Part shown: one piece after another, positions 17,740-22,296 of the stretch
How positions within the stretch are numbered: the stretch's first letter is position 1
Layout: every line of letters begins with the position of its first letter
Assembly (NCBI GenBank): GCA_013042025.1
Contig: JABDQY010000318.1
Span: 1-22,296, forward strand
Direction of reading: 5' to 3'
Length of the DNA stretch: 22,296 bases
DNA from: Bacteroidia bacterium
GTDB lineage: Bacteria; Bacteroidota; Bacteroidia; NS11-12g; UBA9320
The notes under the pieces: model-generated
What the model was told of the DNA's origin: nothing
Databases searched by the model: none
What the model saw: the letters and a program-made list of their open reading frames with translations, nothing else
Made by a program: the position numbers and the translations under genes

Positions 17740-17824
17740 TAATTTAATTGTATAATAATTCTATTGACTTTATTCCGCTCTTTTTATGAAGGCACGAAGT
17801 TAGGAAAGGTCTCGAATTTCATTG

Positions 17825-17842
17825 CAATTTATGTATAAATTG
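17825..17842. repeat. 18-bp palindrome (8-bp arms, 2-nt centre)
   Basis: CAATTTAT-GT-ATAAATTG is a perfect inverted repeat 86-103 nt upstream of the idh start codon. Its symmetry suits a dimeric DNA-binding regulator; no family can be named. Confidence 0.45.
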
Positions 17843-17869
17843 TTGGGAGTGTATTGGCACTTTTAATCT

Positions 17870-17907
17870 ACGAAGAAACCTTCGTCAGATAACCTTTTCT
17901 AGAAAAG
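17870..17907. repeat. Two adjacent palindromes upstream of the riboswitch promoter
   Basis: ACGAAG (17870-17875) pairs with CTTCGT (17880-17885) around AAAC. Eight nt later CTTTTCTAGAAAAG (17894-17907) is a perfect 14-bp palindrome with no loop, which suggests a protein-binding site more than an RNA hairpin. Both lie upstream of the -7 box at 17942. Confidence 0.4.
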
Positions 17908-17941
17908 CCAACTAAGTTTTATCAATAATCCAAATATGGAA

Positions 17942-17949
17942 TAACTTTG
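17942..17949 (+). promoter_or_regulatory. -7 promoter box of the riboswitch-receptor transcript
   Basis: TAACTTTG is a perfect TAnnTTTG. The expected transcription start, a few nt downstream, falls right at the 5' edge of the TPP aptamer. A T-rich block at 17917-17920 could be the -33 element. Confidence 0.6.
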
Positions 17950-17951
17950 CC

Positions 17952-18040
17952 GCAACAAAGGGGTGCTTTTCGCTATAGCGATTTGCTGAGATGATACCCA
18001 AAGAACCTGATGCAGATAATGCTGCCGTAGGAATTGAATT
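17952..18040 (+). promoter_or_regulatory. TPP riboswitch (THI element)
   Basis: The aptamer consensus is present in order: GGGGTGC (17960-17966), a variable P3 hairpin (TCGCTATAGCGA, 17970-17981), GCTGAGA with downstream ACCC closing P2 (17985-17999), GAACCTGATG, then the pyrophosphate-sensing arm GCAGATAATGCTGC and GTAGGAA. CTGAGA and the GATAATGC/CGTAGG segments are the most conserved parts of thiamine pyrophosphate riboswitches. It lies directly upstream of the TonB-dependent receptor gene, which it should repress when cellular TPP is high. The aptamer edges are approximate because P1 is not obvious. Confidence 0.93.
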
Positions 18041-18059
18041 ATTGCCGTATCTCTCAAAC

Positions 18060-18080
18060 TCCTGTATGAATTAAACAGGA
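18060..18080 (+). promoter_or_regulatory. Start-codon-adjacent hairpin, probable riboswitch expression platform
   Basis: TCCTGT (18060-18065) pairs with ACAGGA (18075-18080), whose last base touches the receptor ATG at 18081. The nine-nt loop is exactly ATGAATTAA, a two-codon frame in phase with the receptor. TAGGA of the aptamer (18028-18032) could alternatively pair with TCCTG (18060-18064), which would free the start region. Translational control is inferred. Confidence 0.5.
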
Positions 18081-20540
18081 ATGAAAAATATTATAATCTT
18101 AGTCTTAGCTGTTATCACAACACAATTAGCAGTAGCTCAAATTACTTTTTCTGGTCAACTGAAAAACGCTGAAACAAGCGGACCAATTGAATCTGCATAT
18201 ATCAGAATAAAGAGTCCTGACAAAACATATTCTACCTACTCTACCTCAAATGGTTCCTTCAAAATTGAAAATGTAACAAAAGGGAATTATTCAATGGCGA
18301 TATCGCACATTGGATATAATACATTAGTTGAAGAGATTGAGATTACTTCTGCAGGATCAGAATTGATATTCTTAGAACCAGACATGGAGTTTCTTGATGC
18401 TGCAATTATTACCACAATCAGAGCAAAAAATTCAACACCTACAACATTTACAAACCTTGACAAAAAAGAAATCCAAGTAATGGATCAAAGCAAGGATTTT
18501 CCGTTTCTTCTGAACATGACTCCTAGCACAGTTATTAGTAGTGATGCAGGAAATGGAATTGGTTATACCGGGATTAGAATAAGAGGTATTGACCCCACTC
18601 GTGTAAACGTTACCATAAATGGTATTCCGATAAACGATGCAGAAAGTCAAGGAATGTATTGGGTAAATATGCCAGACGTAGCCAGCAGCACTCAGAGTGT
18701 TCAAATTCAACGTGGTGTTGGTACGAGTACGAATGGTGCAGCGGCATTTGGTGCAAGTGTAAATATCAGAACTAACGACATGCCTCAAGATCGAACCACT
18801 ACAGCTAGTTTCGGATTAGGAAGTTTCAATTCATCAAGAGCAACTTTTAGTTACTCTAGTGGAAGACTAAAAAAGCATTGGGCTTATCAATTACGGGGTA
18901 GTCTCATCCACAGTGACGGATATATCGACCGTGCAAGTTCTGATTTAAAGTCTTTGAACGTATCTGTTGCCAAGTATTGGGAGAAATCTGTATTCAAAAC
19001 AAACATTCTCCTTGGTAAAGAAAGAACATACCAGGCATGGCTTGGAATTCCAGAGCCTAAAATAAATCAGAATAACACCATGCTAGATTTTTATACTTCA
19101 TGGGACACGTACACATTTGATTCTCCTGATAAAATAGCAAACATCAATGCATCAAATCGCAAAACGGCAAACATTTACACCTATGAAAATGAAGTAGATA
19201 ACTACAACCAAAATCATTATCAATTTTTTTACGACTATACTCCTATACGCTCAGTGAAAATAAACTCAGCATTTTACATTACGACGGGTAAAGGCTACTT
19301 CGAGCAATTTAAGCCGAATGAAGATTTCAGTGATTACGGCATTGAACCACTTCAAAACAATGGAGATACTAGTGCTTATGGAGATGTTATACGAAGACGT
19401 TGGCTAGACAATACCTTAATTGGTGGTATAGCCAGTGCCAATTATCGCAAAAACAAGATAGATTTAACAATCGGAGGAGGATATAGTCAGTACTCTGGAA
19501 AGCATTTCGGAGAAGCAATTGCTACAGAGTTCACTACTTATGAAGCACTTAATGCAGAGTATTATAACAATGATGCTACAAAAACTGATGCAAATTTCTA
19601 TGTGAAGAAAAGCTACAATTGGAATAACTTAATTCCTTATATAGACTTACAAATCAGAGGTATAAACTATAGTTTTGAAGGTTTAGATAGTTCGTTAAAC
19701 TACAGTCCTCAAGAAGTGAATTTCTTGTTTTTCAATCCGAAAATGGGACTAACATATCTAATTAAAAACAGCACATTTTATGGCGTCTGGGCACAGGGAA
19801 ATCGAGAACCTGTGCGAGATGATTTTAGAAACAACAAGCCAAGCGAATGGCCTGAACACGAAAAGTTAAGCAATGTTGAACTAGGCTATCGATTTGCAAA
19901 AGATAGAATTCAATTTGGATTAAATCTCTATGCTATGGAATACAAAAACCAATTGGTGTTAACAGGAGCAGTTAATGACGTTGGTGAAGTAATTAGAACT
20001 AATGTTGATGAAAGCTACAGACGAGGAATTGAGCTAGTATTTCAATATCCAGTTACAAAAAAGTTACAAGTTGGGGGAAATGCAACATTCTCAGATAATA
20101 GAATAACACGTTTCACTGAAAGTATTGGCGAATGGGATGGGGCATACCAAACATTTTCAAATCAATACAACAACACTAGTATTTCATACTCACCGAATAC
20201 CATCGCCGCATTGATGTTGAGTTATAAGGCCAACTCCTATTTTACATTCAACATGCAAGGCAAACATGTTGGTCAACAGTTTTTAGACAACACGGAAAAC
20301 CAAAATAGAAAATTGGATGCATTCACAATCCTAGATGCAAGTGTAAATTATAACAACGCTGGAATTAAAGGGATTAAAAATCTGTCCGTTGGATTTTACT
20401 TAAATAATATCCTAAATCAATTTTATGCACCAAATGGATATACATTTAGTGGAGTAATTGCAGGGAATAGAGAAGACTTCAACTACCTCTACCCTATGGC
20501 TGGATTTAATTGGATGATGAAGCTTGGTGTTACATTGTAA
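18081..20540 (+). CDS. TonB-dependent outer-membrane receptor, probable thiamine transporter
   Basis: The 819-residue receptor has a signal peptide (1-20, ending AVAQ) and a CarboxypepD_reg-like N-terminal domain (about 21-95: FSGQLKNAETSGPIESAYIRIK, NGSFKIENVTKGNYSMAISHIGYN). A plug domain follows (about 115-230: GIGYTGIRIRGIDPTRVNVTINGIPINDAESQGMYW, then VQIQRGVGTSTNGAAAFGASVNIRT), and then a 22-strand-type barrel with LGYRFAKDRIQFGLNLYAMEYKNQL and a terminal strand MMKLGVTL. The TPP riboswitch immediately upstream indicates uptake of thiamine or a thiamine derivative, as for riboswitch-linked receptors known from Bacteroidota. No inner-membrane PnuT-like transporter or thiamine kinase gene follows; the next gene is on the opposite strand. 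Confidence 0.9.
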   Translation: MKNIIILVLAVITTQLAVAQITFSGQLKNAETSGPIESAYIRIKSPDKTYSTYSTSNGSFKIENVTKGNYSMAISHIGYNTLVEEIEITSAGSELIFLEPDMEFLDAAIITTIRAKNSTPTTFTNLDKKEIQVMDQSKDFPFLLNMTPSTVISSDAGNGIGYTGIRIRGIDPTRVNVTINGIPINDAESQGMYWVNMPDVASSTQSVQIQRGVGTSTNGAAAFGASVNIRTNDMPQDRTTTASFGLGSFNSSRATFSYSSGRLKKHWAYQLRGSLIHSDGYIDRASSDLKSLNVSVAKYWEKSVFKTNILLGKERTYQAWLGIPEPKINQNNTMLDFYTSWDTYTFDSPDKIANINASNRKTANIYTYENEVDNYNQNHYQFFYDYTPIRSVKINSAFYITTGKGYFEQFKPNEDFSDYGIEPLQNNGDTSAYGDVIRRRWLDNTLIGGIASANYRKNKIDLTIGGGYSQYSGKHFGEAIATEFTTYEALNAEYYNNDATKTDANFYVKKSYNWNNLIPYIDLQIRGINYSFEGLDSSLNYSPQEVNFLFFNPKMGLTYLIKNSTFYGVWAQGNREPVRDDFRNNKPSEWPEHEKLSNVELGYRFAKDRIQFGLNLYAMEYKNQLVLTGAVNDVGEVIRTNVDESYRRGIELVFQYPVTKKLQVGGNATFSDNRITRFTESIGEWDGAYQTFSNQYNNTSISYSPNTIAALMLSYKANSYFTFNMQGKHVGQQFLDNTENQNRKLDAFTILDASVNYNNAGIKGIKNLSVGFYLNNILNQFYAPNGYTFSGVIAGNREDFNYLYPMAGFNWMMKLGVTL

Positions 20541-20566
20541 CTAGAACCTCGCATCCAATCATTATT

Positions 20567-20860
20567 TCATATTTTTTTGGAAGAAGCATACTTAACCTTG
20601 CACGTTGGGCACTGATCAAATACATCATTATTTTGCAGTGTTATTGGTTCCAAATGTGTTTTAACAAAGTCTTGTATGAATGCCCGTGTTGCAGTACTAT
20701 CATGATTATTAATATCTATTTGCTTGTCTTTAACCGCTCTTACAAATTTTCCATCATAAGACTGTTGCCCCCAACAATTCGGACATAAACCAGCATCAGC
20801 AATTAGTTGATCATTCTTTTCCGAAGTGTTCTTATTCTTTAGCCAATTCAATAAACTCAT
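20567..20860 (-). CDS. Small zinc-ribbon-like protein, function unknown
   Basis: The product has 97 residues. Two CxxC pairs, C26/C29 in GLCPNCWG and C84/C87 in DQCPTCKVKY, flank a polar central segment and could bind one zinc ion. No signal peptide or membrane segment is visible, so it is cytoplasmic. The arrangement resembles small Bacteroidota hypothetical proteins with a split zinc ribbon, but I do not know a function. The gene ends 26 nt from the convergent receptor gene. A near-match to the -7 consensus (TTACTTTG, one mismatch) lies just upstream of the ATG. Confidence 0.65.
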   Translation of the reverse strand: MSLLNWLKNKNTSEKNDQLIADAGLCPNCWGQQSYDGKFVRAVKDKQIDINNHDSTATRAFIQDFVKTHLEPITLQNNDVFDQCPTCKVKYASSKKI

Positions 20861-20911
20861 ACTTCAAAGTAAGTGATTTAATTTTCTAAAAGGTTTAAGG
20901 TAATGGTTCGT

Positions 20912-21580
20912 TCATTTCAAAATGCTTTCACCATTCAAATTCGTAGTTAATACATCGCTCATATAATCAAAGAAGGGCCGAATAGCTATAAAAGTTTCTA
21001 TGGCTATTTTAGGAAAGTCTTTGGACAACACTTCCTTATCCGTAAATTGACGAAATGCATAAAACTGTTTCTTTCTTATGAAGTGAATGTTCGGATGTGT
21101 TTTGTCAAATCCTTTTGGTGCTGTAGCAACGCCATTACCTTGTAATGTTCCAAATGTTTTAATGAAGTTGGCATCATTCACAATACCTTTTATGGTTTCA
21201 CCATCTGCCTCGAACTCTTTCCGAATTCGAAACAGATCTTCCTTGTTCGGGCCATAAAAACCTCCCCCAATTACAGTATTATTTGGCTGTATACTAAAGT
21301 AGTAACTCCCTCTTCTTTCAGCACCTAGCCTTTTGAAATAACCACTGAAATAATTTTTATAAGGGGTCTTATCTTTAGAAAATCGAACATCGCGGTAAAT
21401 TCGGAATATCTTCTTACTCTCAATGCTATCTGATCGGTTCAATCCATCTTCCAATTCTACCATTAAAGCTTTAATGTTCTCTTGAGCCAAAGTGTAATCA
21501 CTTTTGTGTTTTTCAAACCACTCTCGATTATTGTGAGATTCTATGTCCTTTAGGAATTTTAGTGTCTGAGTTTCAATCAT
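20912..21580 (-). CDS. DUF2461 family protein (TIGR02453-type)
   Basis: This 222-residue protein has the DUF2461 signature throughout: FLKDIESHNNREWFEKHKSDYTLAQ near the N-terminus, then IYRDVRFSKDKTPYKNYFSGYF, RRGSYYFSIQPNNTVIGGGFYGPNKEDLFRIRKEFEADG and the closing RKKQFYAFRQFTDKEV region. The family is widespread and of normal length here (~220). It is cytoplasmic by sequence, with no known biochemical role. The small zinc-ribbon gene follows on the same strand after 51 nt, so the two may be co-transcribed. Confidence 0.9.
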   Translation of the reverse strand: MIETQTLKFLKDIESHNNREWFEKHKSDYTLAQENIKALMVELEDGLNRSDSIESKKIFRIYRDVRFSKDKTPYKNYFSGYFKRLGAERRGSYYFSIQPNNTVIGGGFYGPNKEDLFRIRKEFEADGETIKGIVNDANFIKTFGTLQGNGVATAPKGFDKTHPNIHFIRKKQFYAFRQFTDKEVLSKDFPKIAIETFIAIRPFFDYMSDVLTTNLNGESILK

Positions 21581-21599
21581 GATTAAAAATACGTTTTTC

Positions 21600-21607
21600 C
21601 AAATGTA
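21600..21607 (-). promoter_or_regulatory. -7 promoter box of the DUF2461 gene
   Basis: The minus strand reads TACATTTG (TAnnTTTG), with its last base 20 nt upstream of the ATG at 21580. Confidence 0.45.
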
Positions 21608-21696
21608 AGCTTACGCTACCAAAAAACCTTTTTTCCTTAAAGTGAAAAATAAGAAACATTCAATTCCAGTTGCCTTTAGTTGAAGGCTATGAGCAT

Positions 21697-21769
21697 GAGT
21701 TAAAAATGCAATACATAGAATTCCCAATGCAATTAATTATATGTTATTTTTCATTTCAATGTTTAACTC
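21697..21769. repeat. 8-bp inverted repeat flanking an AT-rich 57-nt segment
   Basis: GAGTTAAA (21697-21704) and TTTAACTC (21762-21769) face each other in the gap between the DUF2461 gene and the tRNA. The enclosed sequence has no coding frame or other clear structure. A weak GCCTT/AAGGC hairpin lies just before it at 21672-21687. Chance is a real alternative in such AT-rich DNA. Confidence 0.3.
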
Positions 21770-21810
21770 AAAAATCGTTTATTGTCATGCAGTCTATTGA
21801 AAAAAGTGAA

Positions 21811-21818
21811 TAAATTTG
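21811..21818 (+). promoter_or_regulatory. -7 promoter box of tRNA-Pro
   Basis: TAAATTTG matches TAnnTTTG and ends 11 nt before the first tRNA base, the spacing expected for a transcript that starts a few nt before the mature 5' end. Confidence 0.55.
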
Positions 21819-21828
21819 TCCATAGCTT

Positions 21829-21903
21829 CGGGGTGTAGCTTAGTCCGGTTAAAGTGCTGGTCTGGGGGACCAGAGATCGGTGGTTCGAATCCACTTACCC
21901 CGA
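21829..21903 (+). tRNA. tRNA-Pro (anticodon GGG)
   Basis: A complete 75-nt cloverleaf can be folded by hand. The acceptor stem CGGGGTG (21829-21835) pairs with TACCCCG (21896-21902), with discriminator A21903. The anticodon stem CTGGT/ACCAG encloses the loop CTGGGGG with anticodon GGG. The T arm is GGTGG-TTCGAAT-CCACT. No CCA is encoded (ACAAAG follows). GGG reads proline CCC/CCU codons. The gene's 3' end is the repeated core of the array that follows it. Confidence 0.95.
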
Positions 21904-21911
21904 CAAAGAAG

Positions 21912-21940
21912 AGTCTGTCACTTTTGTGATGGACTTTTTT
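21912..21940 (+). terminator. Rho-independent terminator of tRNA-Pro (unit 1)
   Basis: AGTCTGTCAC (21912-21921) pairs with GTGATGGACT (21926-21935) around TTTT: ten pairs including two wobbles, followed by a T run to 21940. It ends the tRNA transcript 9 nt after the mature tRNA. Confidence 0.8.
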
Positions 21941-21983
21941 AATATGAAAGGCTAAGCTTGCTTAAAGCCTGAAATATTTAAAA
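21936..21983 (+). repeat. Unit 1 long hairpin with CTTG loop and AA bulge
   Basis: Outward from the CTTG loop (21957-21960): AAG/CTT, a two-nt AA bulge on the 3' side (21964-21965), GGCT/AGCC, a 4x4 internal loop, AATAT/ATATT, one T-T mismatch and TTTT/AAAA, the last using the terminator's T run. The equivalent hairpin recurs in unit 2 with different stem sequence. Confidence 0.65.
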
Positions 21984-21990
21984 TGGACAA

Positions 21991-22003
21991 AACGCGTAGC
22001 GTT
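21991..22003 (+). repeat. Unit 1 GTA-loop hairpin
   Basis: AACGC-GTA-GCGTT is a perfect 5-bp stem. Unit 2 has AATGC-GTA-GCATT in the same place, a C-G to T-A compensatory change. Confidence 0.6.
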
Positions 22004-22073
22004 AAGACTCTGTTTTGTAACCCCCACCTCTGGAAAACCGACTGAAAGGAGGTAATCCACTTACCCCGACAAA

Positions 22074-22105
22074 AGGTCTATCTACTAGTGGGTGGACTTT
22101 TTTTT
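22074..22105 (+). terminator. Terminator-like hairpin of unit 2
   Basis: AGGTCTATCT (22074-22083) pairs with GGGTGGACTT (22090-22099) with several G-T wobbles, and the T run extends to 22105. It follows the second core exactly as the unit 1 terminator follows the tRNA. Confidence 0.65.
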
Positions 22106-22143
22106 ATTATTGAATGAGCTTGCTCAAATTCAATAATGAAAAA
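22100..22143 (+). repeat. Unit 2 long hairpin with CTTG loop and AA bulge
   Basis: Outward from CTTG (22119-22122): GAG/CTC, AA bulge (22126-22127), ATTATTGAAT/ATTCAATAAT (ten perfect pairs, 22106-22115 with 22128-22137), one T-G wobble and TTTTT/AAAAA. Loop and bulge are the same as in unit 1, while the outer stem is different in sequence and still paired. Confidence 0.7.
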
Positions 22144-22151
22144 GGACACTA

Positions 22152-22164
22152 AATGCGTAGCATT
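22152..22164 (+). repeat. Unit 2 GTA-loop hairpin
   Basis: AATGC-GTA-GCATT, 5-bp stem. The counterpart in unit 1 differs by one compensatory base pair. Confidence 0.6.
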
Positions 22165-22227
22165 ATAGACCACATTGTTACCTCCCATTCTGGAAAGGCG
22201 AAGCCCATCCACTTACCCCGACAAAGT

Positions 22228-22255
22228 GGTCTAACCACTTGTGGTGGGCCTTTTT
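22228..22255 (+). terminator. Terminator-like hairpin of the third core
   Basis: GGTCTA(A)CCA (22228-22237, with A22234 bulged) pairs with TGGTGGGCC (22242-22250) around CTTG, then TTTTT to 22255. An alternative local hairpin AGTGGT-CTA-ACCACT (22225-22239) competes with it. It ends 1 nt before the stop codon of the minus-strand gene at the window edge. Confidence 0.6.
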
Positions 22256-22256
22256 G

Positions 22257-22296
22257 CTATTGCATAGTATAACGCAATGTCACTCCAAAATCAGTT
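22257..22296 (-). CDS. C-terminal end of an unidentified protein (5' end outside the window)
   Basis: On the minus strand one frame is open from the window edge to TAG at 22259-22257 and encodes TDFGVTLRYTMQ. The alternating pattern is like the last strand of an outer-membrane beta barrel. Twelve residues are too few for a family call, and a chance open frame is possible. Confidence 0.4.
   Translation of the reverse strand, partial: TDFGVTLRYTMQ

Larger units (their letters stand above)
17740..18080. other. Divergent regulatory region between idh and the TonB-dependent receptor gene
   Basis: This 341-nt gene-free stretch holds three inverted repeats on the idh side (17825-17842, 17870-17885, 17894-17907), a -7 box (17942-17949), a TPP riboswitch (about 17952-18040), and a hairpin abutting the receptor start codon (18060-18080). 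No small coding frame with a convincing start was seen apart from a two-codon ATG-AAT-TAA at 18066. Confidence 0.7.
21888..22256 (+). repeat. Tandem array of tRNA-3'-end-anchored units (three cores, two full units)
   Basis: The core AATCCACTTACCCCGACAAA, made of the end of the T loop, the 3' side of the T and acceptor stems, the discriminator and four flanking bases, occurs at 21888-21907 (inside the tRNA) and 22054-22073. A third copy, without its first A, is at 22207-22225. Start-to-start spacing is 166 and 152 nt. Each core is followed by a terminator-like hairpin. The two intervals also share a long CTTG-loop hairpin, a GTA-loop hairpin, and TCTGGAAA (22029-22036, 22189-22196). The hairpin stems differ but stay paired. 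No reading frame is conserved. It may be a structured RNA repeat or a small mobile element using the tRNA 3' end as its attachment sequence; the class is not recognised. Confidence 0.8.

Noticed and set aside
17870..17885. Terminator for the receptor or idh transcript
   Set aside because: The 6-bp hairpin is upstream of both genes and is not followed by a T run.
18432..18788. 118-residue Cys-rich minus-strand frame inside the receptor gene
   Set aside because: It lies fully within the conserved plug domain of the receptor and has no promoter or recognisable domain; it is a shadow of the real gene.
22017..22073. Second and third tRNA genes or tRNA pseudogenes
   Set aside because: Only the 3' ~16 nt of the tRNA recur. 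There is no CGGGGTG 5' strand, D arm or anticodon arm in front of the second or third core.
21888..22256. CRISPR array
   Set aside because: The repeated core occurs only three times at ~150-nt spacing, the intervals are themselves homologous and structured, and no cas genes are present.

Overview
The window is a low-GC, gene-dense stretch of a Bacteroidota chromosome, most likely a member of the Flavobacteriales. The evidence is a gldH gliding-motility lipoprotein gene, type IX secretion (T9SS) C-terminal sorting domains, many exported proteins and lipoproteins, promoters with the Bacteroidota -7 consensus TAnnTTTG, a CarboxypepD_reg-like/TonB receptor, and no reliance on strong Shine-Dalgarno sites. 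The order-level placement is inference.

Layout. Positions 1-3933 hold the tail of a T9SS cargo gene (+), a DUF2452 gene (-), an overlapping pair of lipoprotein genes for a glutathione peroxidase and a phosphodiester glycosidase-family protein (+), and a secreted M1 aminopeptidase with a T9SS tail (-). Positions 3992-8144 hold an exported bleomycin-hydrolase-like C1 peptidase followed by an FkbM methyltransferase (+), then a MuiA/DUF4139 protein with an unusual domain insertion (-). Positions 8282-10724 form a tight cluster of gldH, dihydrolipoamide dehydrogenase and a small beta-barrel protein, spaced by 2 nt and ending near a 13-bp-stem hairpin. Positions 10828-15523 hold a lipoprotein with a ZU5-like N-terminal region and, 7 nt on, a 1108-residue WG-repeat protein with a TTG start. 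A monomeric isocitrate dehydrogenase follows on the minus strand. A TPP riboswitch then precedes a TonB-dependent receptor, which makes the receptor a probable thiamine importer. Two small minus-strand genes follow (a zinc-ribbon-like protein and a DUF2461 protein).

The most unusual part is the right end. A tRNA-Pro(GGG) gene is followed by a short tandem array in which the last ~19 nt of the tRNA plus its 3' flank (ATCCACTTACCCCGACAAA) recur twice more, at spacings of 166 and 152 nt. Each copy is followed by a terminator-like hairpin. Between the copies lie two further hairpins whose stems differ between units by compensatory changes, and a 7-bp long-range helix that also changes in a compensatory way and competes with the terminator. 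None of this looks coding. It looks like a structured RNA or a tiny non-autonomous element anchored on a tRNA 3' end, and it is the best candidate here for something undescribed.

How the genes work together: lpd and idh serve central carbon metabolism. gldH and the T9SS-tailed proteins belong to the gliding/T9SS export system. The riboswitch-receptor unit serves cofactor uptake. The rest are mostly exported enzymes or proteins of unknown function. At five of the convergent gene ends the stop codons are 0-26 nt apart or overlap.
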